The position numbers were made by a program, and so were the translations under genes. From contig JBOFWL010000145.1 in the NCBI GenBank assembly GCA_051653605.1, forward strand, positions 124,001 through 188,000: a DNA stretch of 64,000 nucleotides. The letters are read 5' to 3'. Below the pieces are notes generated by a model that was given only the letters and a program-made list of their open reading frames with translations, did not search any database and was not told where the DNA came from. Source of the stretch: JBOFWL01 sp051653605 (GTDB lineage Bacteria; Spirochaetota; Brevinematia; Brevinematales; Brevinemataceae). The stretch's first letter is position 1. Every line of letters starts with the position of its first letter. This document shows, piece by piece, positions 51,672-60,069 of the stretch.

Positions 51672-52106
51672 CTAGGATTTTAATAAAATAGTATATGGCC
51701 CATCATCAATAGCCGAAATAAGCATATATGCTCCAAAACGCCCTGTTTCAACATTAAAACCAACTTCTTTAGATAATTCTTGATTAAAATAATTAAAAAG
51801 TGGCAGAGCTTGCTCCGCTGGCATTGCTTGAGTAAAAGATGGCCTATTACCCTTTTTTGTGTCTGCTGCTAGTGTAAATTGGCTAACAGACAAAATCCCC
51901 CCTCCACTTTCAGTAATGTTAATGGCGCCCTCTTTTCCGTCAAAGAGGCGTAACTTTGCAATTTTTGTTGCAAGTTCGAGGCATTCCTTTTGTGTATCGG
52001 TTTTTTCTATGCCAACATATAGAAGAAAACCACTTTTTATTTTTCCTACAACTTCGTTTTCTACCATTACGGAAGCTTCTTTTACACAACGAACAACTAT
52101 TAACAT
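51672..52106 (-). CDS. dtd: D-aminoacyl-tRNA deacylase
   Basis: Dtd removes D-amino acids, and mistakenly loaded glycine, from tRNA. The 144-residue product has the family marks GILSVSQFTLAADTKKGNRPSF and VETGRFGAYM, with the gly-cis-Pro site in DDGPYTI (often NDGPVT). Length is normal. It lies 13 bp after mraY. Confidence 0.95.
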   Translation of the reverse strand: MLIVVRCVKEASVMVENEVVGKIKSGFLLYVGIEKTDTQKECLELATKIAKLRLFDGKEGAINITESGGGILSVSQFTLAADTKKGNRPSFTQAMPAEQALPLFNYFNQELSKEVGFNVETGRFGAYMLISAIDDGPYTILLKS

Positions 52107-52119
52107 AATATTACTCTTT

Positions 52120-53550
52120 TTAACGAATTTTTAATGAAGCTAATGCTAATAAAGCAAAAAATACACCTAAAATCCAAAAACGGACTACAACTTGATTTTC
52201 TGCCCATCCTGATTTTTCAAAATGATGATGAATAGGTGCCATTTTGAAGATACGTTTTCCTTTACGTAGCTTAAATGATCCCACTTGCAAAATCACTGAT
52301 ACCGTTTCTAAAACAAACATAAAACCTGCAATAGGAAGAAGTAACTCTTGCTTGAGTAAAATTGCAACAACAGCAACGCTCGCTCCCATAGGAAGCGACC
52401 CTGTATCACCCATGAAAACAGAGGCTGGGTGAACATTATACCACAAAAATGCAGCCATTCCTCCTAAAACTGCGGCAACAAATACGGATAGTTCTCCAAT
52501 TCCGTTAATATAAGGAAGCAAAAGGTAATTTGCCGTCACAATATTACCCATAAGATAAGCAAAAACTCCAAAAGGAATAAAAAATGAAATTCCCATACCT
52601 GTAGCTAATCCATCAAGACCATCAGAAAGATTCGTTGCATTGGAAAAACCAACAATAAGAAAAATATAAAAGAGTAACATCACTAATGCCGGTGTATACC
52701 ATAAAACCTTTGCATAATAAGGAATAAACTGAGCTTGAAACAATTTAGAACGATAAGGCACAATAAAATTAGTTTGCTCTAGACGCACAACATCCCCCGC
52801 CATACCTAATTCCGAACGAGTAAGCTGCAAAGAAAGCGCTGAACCCGTATCAGAAATAATTTTTCCAGAGAGATTTTGAAGCCCGCCTTTATCACTAAGA
52901 TATGCTGGAAAATTAAATGCATTTGTATAGCGAATAGCTCCCGACTCTACAGCATAAACACCCAAACTAAAAGATAAAATATCCGGCTCTGAAGAACCTT
53001 CAATAAGCGTGGACCAAGAAAAATCTTGATTGAGTTCTATATTTGTATGATTAATCAAGCGGTGTTTTGCATCTCTCACCGCGAGATCAACCCTATTAAT
53101 TGTTGTATTATAAGAAGGAGCATACATCATCATCAACAATAAAACTAAGGCCGCTGATGACTGCCAAAATAATTTTCTCCATGAAGATAAGCCATCAGTG
53201 TTGGCTTTTTTAATTTTTTGATAATCATCTACAAAGCCAATAGCCCCATAAAGTACTACTGACAAAAGAGCTATCATCACAAAAATATTAAGAGACGCCC
53301 ACAAAAGTGAAGAGGCAATCGCTGCTCCCCATAGGAAAAAACCACCCATGGTTGGGGTGCCTTTTTTAACTTTGTGCGTTTCTGGGCCATCGCTCCTAAC
53401 AACTTGACCAAATTTTAATATACGTAGTTTCTCTATAATTGGAGCCCCAAAAAGAACACCAATCAGAAATGCGGTAAGAAATGCTCCAATGCTCCGGAAG
53501 GTAAGATAGCGAAAAATATTAATGTGATTTGCAAGAAAATAGTAGAGCAT
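52120..53550 (-). CDS. mraY: Phospho-N-acetylmuramoyl-pentapeptide-transferase with a large insertion
   Basis: MraY makes lipid I from UDP-MurNAc-pentapeptide and undecaprenyl phosphate in the inner membrane. The ATG at 53550 is preceded by GGGAG and gives 476 residues, about 115 longer than usual. The catalytic elements are all present: HKVKKGTPTMGG, FVDDYQK (Asp108, Asp109), NLSDGLDGLA, FMGDTGSLPMG and IFKMAPIHHHFEKSGW. Between the helix ending near residue 145 and the next one near 280 there is an extra mostly soluble stretch (about 150-265), where most MraY proteins have a loop of 25-35. It is in one unit with dtd and the MBL gene. Confidence 0.95.
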   Translation of the reverse strand: MLYYFLANHINIFRYLTFRSIGAFLTAFLIGVLFGAPIIEKLRILKFGQVVRSDGPETHKVKKGTPTMGGFFLWGAAIASSLLWASLNIFVMIALLSVVLYGAIGFVDDYQKIKKANTDGLSSWRKLFWQSSAALVLLLMMMYAPSYNTTINRVDLAVRDAKHRLINHTNIELNQDFSWSTLIEGSSEPDILSFSLGVYAVESGAIRYTNAFNFPAYLSDKGGLQNLSGKIISDTGSALSLQLTRSELGMAGDVVRLEQTNFIVPYRSKLFQAQFIPYYAKVLWYTPALVMLLFYIFLIVGFSNATNLSDGLDGLATGMGISFFIPFGVFAYLMGNIVTANYLLLPYINGIGELSVFVAAVLGGMAAFLWYNVHPASVFMGDTGSLPMGASVAVVAILLKQELLLPIAGFMFVLETVSVILQVGSFKLRKGKRIFKMAPIHHHFEKSGWAENQVVVRFWILGVFFALLALASLKIR

Positions 53551-53569
53551 GATATCTCCCATAAAAGAT

Positions 53570-53598
53570 TTGACCGTTCGATGCGGATAAGATATAAT
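53570..53598 (+). promoter_or_regulatory. Promoter of the aminotransferase-like gene
   Basis: TTGACC (53570-53575), 17 bases, TATAAT (53593-53598), about 35 bases before the ATG; AAGGAAG serves as ribosome site. It is divergent from mraY. Confidence 0.85.
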
Positions 53599-53632
53599 AA
53601 CATATTATAAAAAATAAAGGAAGTTTATCGAA

Positions 53633-54757
53633 ATGATTTTTTCTCTCTTTTCTGGGAAAGCAATACGCTCTCTACCATCTTTTCAGCACAATCACGACAT
53701 ATTAGACATTGCTTCCGAAGAAATTTCTTATTCTTCACCCGAAATTATTGATGCTGCTGAGCGTATTATGAGAATCCCAGAGACATTTGTCAAGCCTTGT
53801 CATGCCTTAAAAGAGCGTTTGCTCCCTTCAACTGGGAATATTGTACTTACTTCTGGTATTAAGCACGCTCTTCATCTCATTATGTCTTCCTATCTCAACC
53901 CAAATGATGAGGTACTTCTCTTTGCTCCTCAACCTTCCCACTATTCGGCTGCAGCCTATCTTGCGGGTGCCTTGGTGAAAATTATTCGATTGGACGAAGA
54001 AGAAAGCTTCTTCCCCGATTTAGACATGCTTAAAACTCAAGTATCACCTCACACTCGTATGATTGTTTTTTCAAATCCCCAAAACCCTACGGGCGTTATT
54101 TGGGATAAGGACACGCTACAAAAACTGGTAAAACTAGCAAAAGAAAAGAATATTTTACTGGTAGCCGATGAAAGTGCCTCCAATTTCATCTATGAAGGAG
54201 ATTTTATTTCATTGGCAGAGATTAGCTCAAACCTAGATAATATTGTCATAATTAAAGATTTAACTACTTCTATGGCTTTATCTGGTTGGCATATGGCAAC
54301 AATTGTTTCTAGTACGGAATTTTGCTCTCAAATCGAAACAATTAAGGAAATCTCTCATTCTGGCATCAACACTTCTTCTCAGCATATCCTTCATGAAGCT
54401 TGGGATGCTATGCAAAATCGTAAAAACATCATCGCTAACGATCTAAAAGAACGCCGTGATATGCTCACCTCAGCCCTAAGCAGACAACATGGGTTTCGAA
54501 TTATCGTCCCTTCCGCTGGTTTAAGTTGTTTTCCCTACATGCGTTACTATTTAGGTAATGAAATTGCAGGAAGGGTGCCTAATACCTCTACAGAATTTTC
54601 TCAAATTCTTGTGGATGCTGTAGGAGTTTGGGTAGACCCTGGTTCAAACTATGGATTAGACGGCTTTTTCAAGTGTAGTTTTGCTCAAAGGCCGGATGTT
54701 TTATCAGAAGCTGTTCAGCGAATTGCTGGCGTCCTTGAAAAAGGTAAACCAAAATAA
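53633..54757 (+). CDS. Class I/II aminotransferase fold protein, probably inactive
   Basis: The 374-residue product has the fold-type I layout: VLTSGIKHAL, SNPQNPTGV (Asn151), VADES (Asp179), SGWHMA and a C-terminal SNYGLDGFFKCSF. The usual catalytic and substrate residues are changed. Where the SxSK-xxxx-GWR motif has its Schiff-base Lys there is Thr212, and the Arg of GWR is His220. The Tyr after the PLP Asp is Ala182, and the substrate Arg near the end is Lys347. A Lys sits four places before Thr212 (Lys208) and could not fill the role without a shift. The rest is intact and has a good promoter and terminator, so it is expressed and not decayed. Its job may be binding or regulation. Confidence 0.78.
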   Translation: MIFSLFSGKAIRSLPSFQHNHDILDIASEEISYSSPEIIDAAERIMRIPETFVKPCHALKERLLPSTGNIVLTSGIKHALHLIMSSYLNPNDEVLLFAPQPSHYSAAAYLAGALVKIIRLDEEESFFPDLDMLKTQVSPHTRMIVFSNPQNPTGVIWDKDTLQKLVKLAKEKNILLVADESASNFIYEGDFISLAEISSNLDNIVIIKDLTTSMALSGWHMATIVSSTEFCSQIETIKEISHSGINTSSQHILHEAWDAMQNRKNIIANDLKERRDMLTSALSRQHGFRIIVPSAGLSCFPYMRYYLGNEIAGRVPNTSTEFSQILVDAVGVWVDPGSNYGLDGFFKCSFAQRPDVLSEAVQRIAGVLEKGKPK

Positions 54758-54785
54758 AAAAATCCCTCGTTATTGAGGGATTTTT
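54758..54785. terminator. Bidirectional terminator
   Basis: An 11-bp perfect stem (AAAAATCCCTC/GAGGGATTTTT) with a 6-nt loop lies between the aminotransferase-like gene and the convergent ruvC, whose stop codon overlaps its right arm. Confidence 0.92.
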
Positions 54786-55266
54786 ATTTTAACGAAGTTT
54801 TAAGACTACCGCATAGTGCCACAGCTAGGGCATCAGCAACATCATCAGGTTGAGGTGGCTGAGGAAGCCTTAATAGTGCTGTCACCGCACGTATCATCTG
54901 TGATTTATCTGCGGCGCCATATCCTGAAATAGTTTTTTTTACCGTATTCGGTGAAACTTCCCCCATTGGTATCTTGTTTTTAGCTGCAAGATATCTCAAT
55001 ACTCCTCGCACCTCTGCAACAAACAGTACCGTGCTAACATTTCTCCCCATATAAAGAGACTCCATGTAGATGGAGTCTGGCTTGTATTGTGCCAATAGGT
55101 GATTAAAATCTTGAGAGAGCTCGAAAAGTCGCTCATCAAAAGTCGCTTGCTTTGGCGTAGTTATCAGACCATAAGAAAGAACTTCTGGAGCTGAATGAGA
55201 GGTTTGTTGGCGAAGAAAGGCGTATCCCAGTCGATCAAAACCGGGATCAATACCACAAATAACCAT
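54784..55266 (-). CDS. ruvC: Holliday junction resolvase RuvC
   Basis: RuvC cuts four-way DNA junctions with RuvAB. The start is placed at the ATG at 55266 (MVICGIDPGFDRLG), which shares a base with the stop of the lipoprotein gene (TAATG) and has GGAAG upstream. The 160-residue product has the four acidic catalytic residues Asp7, Glu69 (YMES), Asp142 and Asp145 (DDVADALAVA). ruvA and ruvB are elsewhere. Confidence 0.95.
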   Translation of the reverse strand: MVICGIDPGFDRLGYAFLRQQTSHSAPEVLSYGLITTPKQATFDERLFELSQDFNHLLAQYKPDSIYMESLYMGRNVSTVLFVAEVRGVLRYLAAKNKIPMGEVSPNTVKKTISGYGAADKSQMIRAVTALLRLPQPPQPDDVADALAVALCGSLKTSLK

Positions 55267-56447
55267 TAATTTTTCTTCCATTCAAGAATATAATTACTTG
55301 ACTGGCGATCAATTACGGTATTATACAGATTTCCTGCAGAATTAATAAAATAAGGATTGAGAGTATAGTATGCTGACTGTAATGGCACATAGTTTGTGAC
55401 ACTTGCCTCGGTTGGGTCGATGGAAGCTTTGATAATACGCAGTGTATCACTTTCGGAGTCGTAATTTTCATAGAATACTTTGCCTCGAGAATCAGTACCA
55501 AGCACGCCCGGAGTAATTCCCCTGAAAGAGGCAATTGTTCGTGTAAAATTATTTTCTAAGATAGAGTACACGTACAAGCTACTAAAAATATTATCTACTT
55601 CTATAGGAACGCTTTCCCCTTTTGAATTAGTTATGGGTTGAAACTCTACCATTACCAACAGCTGCTCATCATTGATAAGATTATGCACAGATGTAATGCT
55701 TCCTTTGTAGTTGATGTTGTTGACATTCGTTTCAAGGCGGATACTATGCGTTCTAAACTCAAAGCTGAGTTCGCCCGTGCGAGAATAACGCCTAATAAAT
55801 ATTCGAGATGGAGAATCGTTGGAGGCTTGCTCATCAAACTGAACATAAATATTTCCTAGTAGATCCCCTTGAATTCGAGCCGGAAAAGGCATAGGGTCGG
55901 TATCTGTAAAACCAAATTTTCCTAGAAATTCCCCTCGAGAAGAAAACTTAAAAATATAGTAATTATAAGGGTTTATTGCGTTTTGTTCGTTCTGAAAGGC
56001 AATGTAGTCTCGCTCTGAAATATTTTGATTCGTATAAAATTGAACTTCAAAGCTTTCATTATCTTTATCTGATGCCGCTACGTAGATACTTTCCGTTCTA
56101 TCAACATATACTAAATAGGGTCGAGCAAATTCATATTGCGCCCCTTTATTAGACAATGTTAGCAGATGTCTACCATCGATCGTATATACTTGCACACGTT
56201 TATTATAGGTATCAGCGAAGTAGACTTTCCCTCCTTCAATCACAGGTGCTGGAATATCCAGCAACATAGAGGAAGGTAGACCTCTTCGATCAGGAAAAGC
56301 ATCTAAAATAGGAAGATTACTTCCTACTTCGTCTCCATTAGTACCCAACGCCACTGTGAAAACACGGTGATAATTAAGAACATCAAATTTTCGCACACAA
56401 GAGGTAAGAAACATCAATCCTGAAAGGAGTATATATATATTTTTCAT
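55266..56447 (-). CDS. Lipoprotein with beta-propeller-like repeats
   Basis: The 393-residue product starts with a lipoprotein signal (MKNIYILLSGLMFLTSC, lipobox LTSC at about 14-17, lipidated Cys17). The rest has NHL/YVTN-like repeats: VYFADTYNKRVQVYTIDG, IYVAASDK, NIYVQFDEQ, GKVFYENYDS and LYNTVIDRQ. No enzymatic motif is visible. It sits directly behind ftsZ (its ATG abuts the ftsZ stop region, no gap) and is coupled to ruvC, so it is probably co-expressed with division genes. The function is unknown. Confidence 0.8.
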   Translation of the reverse strand: MKNIYILLSGLMFLTSCVRKFDVLNYHRVFTVALGTNGDEVGSNLPILDAFPDRRGLPSSMLLDIPAPVIEGGKVYFADTYNKRVQVYTIDGRHLLTLSNKGAQYEFARPYLVYVDRTESIYVAASDKDNESFEVQFYTNQNISERDYIAFQNEQNAINPYNYYIFKFSSRGEFLGKFGFTDTDPMPFPARIQGDLLGNIYVQFDEQASNDSPSRIFIRRYSRTGELSFEFRTHSIRLETNVNNINYKGSITSVHNLINDEQLLVMVEFQPITNSKGESVPIEVDNIFSSLYVYSILENNFTRTIASFRGITPGVLGTDSRGKVFYENYDSESDTLRIIKASIDPTEASVTNYVPLQSAYYTLNPYFINSAGNLYNTVIDRQSSNYILEWKKN

Positions 56448-57971
56448 CTATTCGTTATCGTTAAGTATACGTTTCTTCCGGCGAAGGAATGTTGGAGTTT
56501 CTAAATCCGAACCCATAACCGGAGCTGTCACAGCCCGTCGAGCTGTAACTTGTTCTTCCTCGTTGAGCATCTCACGTCGAGGAGCAAAATCAACCACTCG
56601 GCGACTAAAAGGCGTTTCCGAGCTTTCTTTTTGAGGCGCCCCTTTAGGGTAAAGCCCCCAGTCTTCATCTCTGTCGAGGTATGCCGTTTCGCCATTAAGA
56701 ATTCCATGAATAGGAAGATCCATAGGTGATAAGGGCGGAAGTTCTTCGGGAAGATTGTCTGCAGGTTGTTGGCTTTTTTCTGCAGCCGCTGCCGCCGCTT
56801 GCTTTTGAAGCGGAGTTTCTCGTGTAAGATTCGTTGCCACAACAATGATTTTAACTTGATCTTTTAATTTTTCATCAAAATCGAGACCAATAACAACTTC
56901 GGCATTCTCTCGACAAAAACCATTGATCGCCGCTGCTGCCTCATCGTATTCTTTCATGTCGAAGTCTGGGCCGCCAATAATCTTAGCCACCATCGCTCCA
57001 GCATGACGAAAATCGGAATTCTCGATGAGAGGATTGGTAAGAGCTTCTTGTGCAGCCTTGTGGGCTCGTCCTTCACCTTTTGCCATCCCGATCCCCATAA
57101 TAGCTTCGCCTCGATTGGCAAGAACCGTCTTAACATCGTTAAAGTCGACATTAATAAGGCCTGTTTCCGAGACAATACCAGCAATTCCTTGAACTGCTTG
57201 CTTGAGAACCTCGTCAATACGCTTAAATGCCTCTGTGACAGGCGTATTTTTACTGACAAGTTCAAAGATTTTTGAGTTAGAGATAACAAGCGAGGTATCA
57301 ACATGCGCTCGAAGTTTATCAACCCCTGCCAACGCTGTTTGATTACGTTTTGCTCCTTCGAAAGAAAACGGAAGCGTAACCACTGCCACAACAAGACATC
57401 CCGATTCTTTAGCAATTTGCGCAATGACGGGAGCTGCCCCTGTTCCGGTGCCTCCCCCCATACCCGCGGTGATAAACACCATATCTGTATCTTTAAAGAT
57501 AGATTTAAGGTCTTCTGTGCTTTCTTGAGCTGCTTTTTCTCCAATTTCTGGTTTGGCGCCAGCCCCTAGCCCTCTTGTGATTTTAGTACCAACAGCTATA
57601 CGCGTTTTAGCAAGAGATTTTTTGAGAACTTGTATATCTGTGTTAACCGCAACAAACTCCACACCTTGAACTTTATCTTCGATCATGCGATTAACGGCAT
57701 TACACCCAGCTCCACCAATGCCTAAAACTTTGATTTTACCACCGAGAGAGCCTTCTATTTCTGCAAACTCATCAAACGCCGTAGGAGCTTCTATGGGAGA
57801 AGAAGCCTGTGGTGTTGTAGGAGTTTCAACATTATTTTTAAGTACATCGGGCGTAAAGAAAATATCCGACGAAGCATCATTAGATACAGGTTCGGGTTGA
57901 GACGGAAATGAAAATATTCCCGGTTGCTCTTGGTCTTTACCTGCATTCCACAGATCATCAAAATAGGGCAT
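56448..57971 (-). CDS. ftsZ: Cell division protein FtsZ with N-terminal extension
   Basis: FtsZ polymerises into the Z-ring with GTP. The 507-residue product has an extra roughly 78-residue Ser/Pro/Asp-rich N-terminal part before the usual start (IKVLGIGGAGCNAVNRM). The tubulin signature GGGTGTG is at 172-178, NRGEAIMGIG and the C-terminal linker (about 390-485) follow, and the conserved tail peptide TPTFLRRKKR, which binds FtsA and other partners, is at the end. It follows ftsA after 127 bp that may hold a promoter and a small hairpin (AAGC/GCTT). Confidence 0.96.
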   Translation of the reverse strand: MPYFDDLWNAGKDQEQPGIFSFPSQPEPVSNDASSDIFFTPDVLKNNVETPTTPQASSPIEAPTAFDEFAEIEGSLGGKIKVLGIGGAGCNAVNRMIEDKVQGVEFVAVNTDIQVLKKSLAKTRIAVGTKITRGLGAGAKPEIGEKAAQESTEDLKSIFKDTDMVFITAGMGGGTGTGAAPVIAQIAKESGCLVVAVVTLPFSFEGAKRNQTALAGVDKLRAHVDTSLVISNSKIFELVSKNTPVTEAFKRIDEVLKQAVQGIAGIVSETGLINVDFNDVKTVLANRGEAIMGIGMAKGEGRAHKAAQEALTNPLIENSDFRHAGAMVAKIIGGPDFDMKEYDEAAAAINGFCRENAEVVIGLDFDEKLKDQVKIIVVATNLTRETPLQKQAAAAAAEKSQQPADNLPEELPPLSPMDLPIHGILNGETAYLDRDEDWGLYPKGAPQKESSETPFSRRVVDFAPRREMLNEEEQVTARRAVTAPVMGSDLETPTFLRRKKRILNDNE

Positions 57972-58098
57972 AATCCCCTCCCATAAAAGAACTTTCTCGA
58001 GGTTTATCCCACAGAAAGTAAGCCTCTCTCAGCTTATCGGACTTTTTTATGTTTATTTTAGATTTTTTTAAATTTATAATTCTATATAGCATAATTAA

Positions 58099-59349
58099 TT
58101 AAAAAAATTCATTAAACCATTCTTTTATTCGACCAATAATTGTTTGAAAATTCTTATCTTCATCTGGTCCACTAATTGATTCCATCTTTATCGCGCCTTT
58201 CAGCCCAACCATAGATAATCCTGCTGCCGTTGACGAAGCCGGGTCTAGGATGAGGTCTGTCAAGCCACCTATACCTACGGGGTACCCCACACGAACAGGT
58301 AGGTTAAATATTTCTGCAGCAAGTGTTTCGATATGTTCGGTGTTAGCTCCTCCGCCCGTCAACACAATGCCCGAGCTGAGCCGCGATTTCAAACCTGTTT
58401 TTGTAATTTCTTCGTTAAGGAGGAATAATATTTCCTCGATACGAGGCTGCATAATTTCAGCTAAAATTCGACGCGATTCTGTAAGCCTTGCTCGCCCTGC
58501 TGGATTAGGTAATTCCATATGTTCTTTTAGAGGAACCAATGCAGCCACCGCACAGCCATAGCGATGTTTTAGTTGATCCGCTAGCACCGTTGTCGTTTTA
58601 AGGCCATAAGCTATATCCGATGTAACATGAGTACCACCTAGCCCAATTTGCCCAGTATGCCTCATTCCGCCCTCATAAAAGACGACGTAATCGGTAGTAC
58701 CCGCACCAAGATCAATAAGGCAACATCCCTCATCTTTTTCATCTTCAGAGAGAATCGCCTGAGATGATGCCAAGGTTTTCAATACAATATCTGATGTTTC
58801 GTATCCGGCTTTATACACGCTTTTAATAAGATTGCTAACACTAGCCGCCGCCACCGTTATAATATGAACATTAACTTCAAGCCGTGATCCCATCATCCCG
58901 ACAGGGTTTTTCACCCCTTCTTCATCATCGACCTTATAACCTTGAGGAATAATATGAATAATTTCTCTATCTGGGGGAAGAACAAGCGCCGCTGCCGCAT
59001 CTAAAACACGTTTAATATCTGTATCAGTGATGCCTTGACGAGTAGAAACCGCTATCACTCCCTTACTTTTAGTGGATTCAATATGACCACCAGAAATACC
59101 TAGGATAACATCATCAACGTGTACACCCGCTTGCATTTGCGCTTTCTCCAGCACAGCAGAAGCACAAACCGCAGCTTGTTCTAGATTGACAACCACTCCT
59201 TTTCGAATACCACGAGAAGGCACCGATGCCGATGATAAAATTGAAGGTCGACCCGTCTCATCAAGACAAGAAATGACAGCACAAACCTTGTCTGTACCAA
59301 TATCAAGACCAGCGGAAAATGTTGGAGCTGAAGATTTTATTTTTGCCAT
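58099..59349 (-). CDS. ftsA: Cell division protein FtsA
   Basis: FtsA is an actin-like ATPase that tethers FtsZ to the membrane. The 416-residue product has the ATP-binding folds (FSAGLDIGTDKVCAVIS, CCLIDLGAGTTDYVVF, GIVLTGGGAN), the 1C domain, and a C-terminal end FQTIIGRIKEWFNEFF that forms the amphipathic membrane helix. It lies between ftsQ and ftsZ as usual. Confidence 0.97.
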   Translation of the reverse strand: MAKIKSSAPTFSAGLDIGTDKVCAVISCLDETGRPSILSSASVPSRGIRKGVVVNLEQAAVCASAVLEKAQMQAGVHVDDVILGISGGHIESTKSKGVIAVSTRQGITDTDIKRVLDAAAALVLPPDREIIHIIPQGYKVDDEEGVKNPVGMMGSRLEVNVHIITVAAASVSNLIKSVYKAGYETSDIVLKTLASSQAILSEDEKDEGCCLIDLGAGTTDYVVFYEGGMRHTGQIGLGGTHVTSDIAYGLKTTTVLADQLKHRYGCAVAALVPLKEHMELPNPAGRARLTESRRILAEIMQPRIEEILFLLNEEITKTGLKSRLSSGIVLTGGGANTEHIETLAAEIFNLPVRVGYPVGIGGLTDLILDPASSTAAGLSMVGLKGAIKMESISGPDEDKNFQTIIGRIKEWFNEFF

Positions 59350-59358
59350 ATCTGCCTC

Positions 59359-60069
59359 TTAGTAGTATCCGATCACTGTAGTATCCGATCCGGAAAAATC
59401 GACTCTTTTAGGTGGACGACGCCCTGTTTTCTTTGTATCATCGGCGATTCTACGTGCTGAATTTATCAGCGTTGCCGTTAGAGGTTTAGCTCCAATATAA
59501 AAAACCGTGTTGGAGCCTTTTAAAAGAAAACCTGCTCCATAATCTCTACTAAGAGAAAATGATTCTATCATTGAAACATCATCTGTATTCAGTGCCATAA
59601 GTAATGATACTATATTTTCATCGACAATTTCCATACCATCGAGTGCCAGACCAAAATCAACGTATATCACAGGAATACCCATTTTTCGTATCAATGGCAA
59701 TACTCTAGCCGTGGCATCCACCATATAGGAACGCCCACCACTGATGATTTCTGCAATAGGTTGTCTTTCTGCAATAACCACCTTTAATGTTGATGGATAT
59801 TGCTTATAGATTTCAACATTCGATACTAAAGGCATACTTTGGATTCGCTGTTTAAGTGGGTCTAGCTCGACCTCGCGAAGCTGACGCCCATAAACAGGCT
59901 GTAATATCGGTGTCACAAATACAAGAGAGTTTGTAACCCCTTGAACATCAATATGGGAAACTTCAAACGCTTTATTGTAAGTACTAAGAAAATAGAAAAC
60001 AGTCTTATGCAATGCAAAAGAACATGTTCCCAAAAATAACGCTAAAAGATACGCTGCTTTAGGGTTCAT
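59359..60069 (-). CDS. ftsQ: Cell division protein FtsQ
   Basis: FtsQ links the cytoplasmic and periplasmic parts of the divisome. The start is the ATG at 60069 (MNPKAAYLLALFLGTC), with GGGGG four bases upstream and an 11-bp overlap with ddl. The 236-residue product has one membrane helix (about 5-25), a POTRA domain (FEVSHIDVQGVTNS... LDPLKQRIQSMPLVSNVEIYKQYP) and the FtsQ-type beta domain (PLIRKMGIPVIYV). The membrane and POTRA arrangement is diagnostic. Confidence 0.9.
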   Translation of the reverse strand: MNPKAAYLLALFLGTCSFALHKTVFYFLSTYNKAFEVSHIDVQGVTNSLVFVTPILQPVYGRQLREVELDPLKQRIQSMPLVSNVEIYKQYPSTLKVVIAERQPIAEIISGGRSYMVDATARVLPLIRKMGIPVIYVDFGLALDGMEIVDENIVSLLMALNTDDVSMIESFSLSRDYGAGFLLKGSNTVFYIGAKPLTATLINSARRIADDTKKTGRRPPKRVDFSGSDTTVIGYY

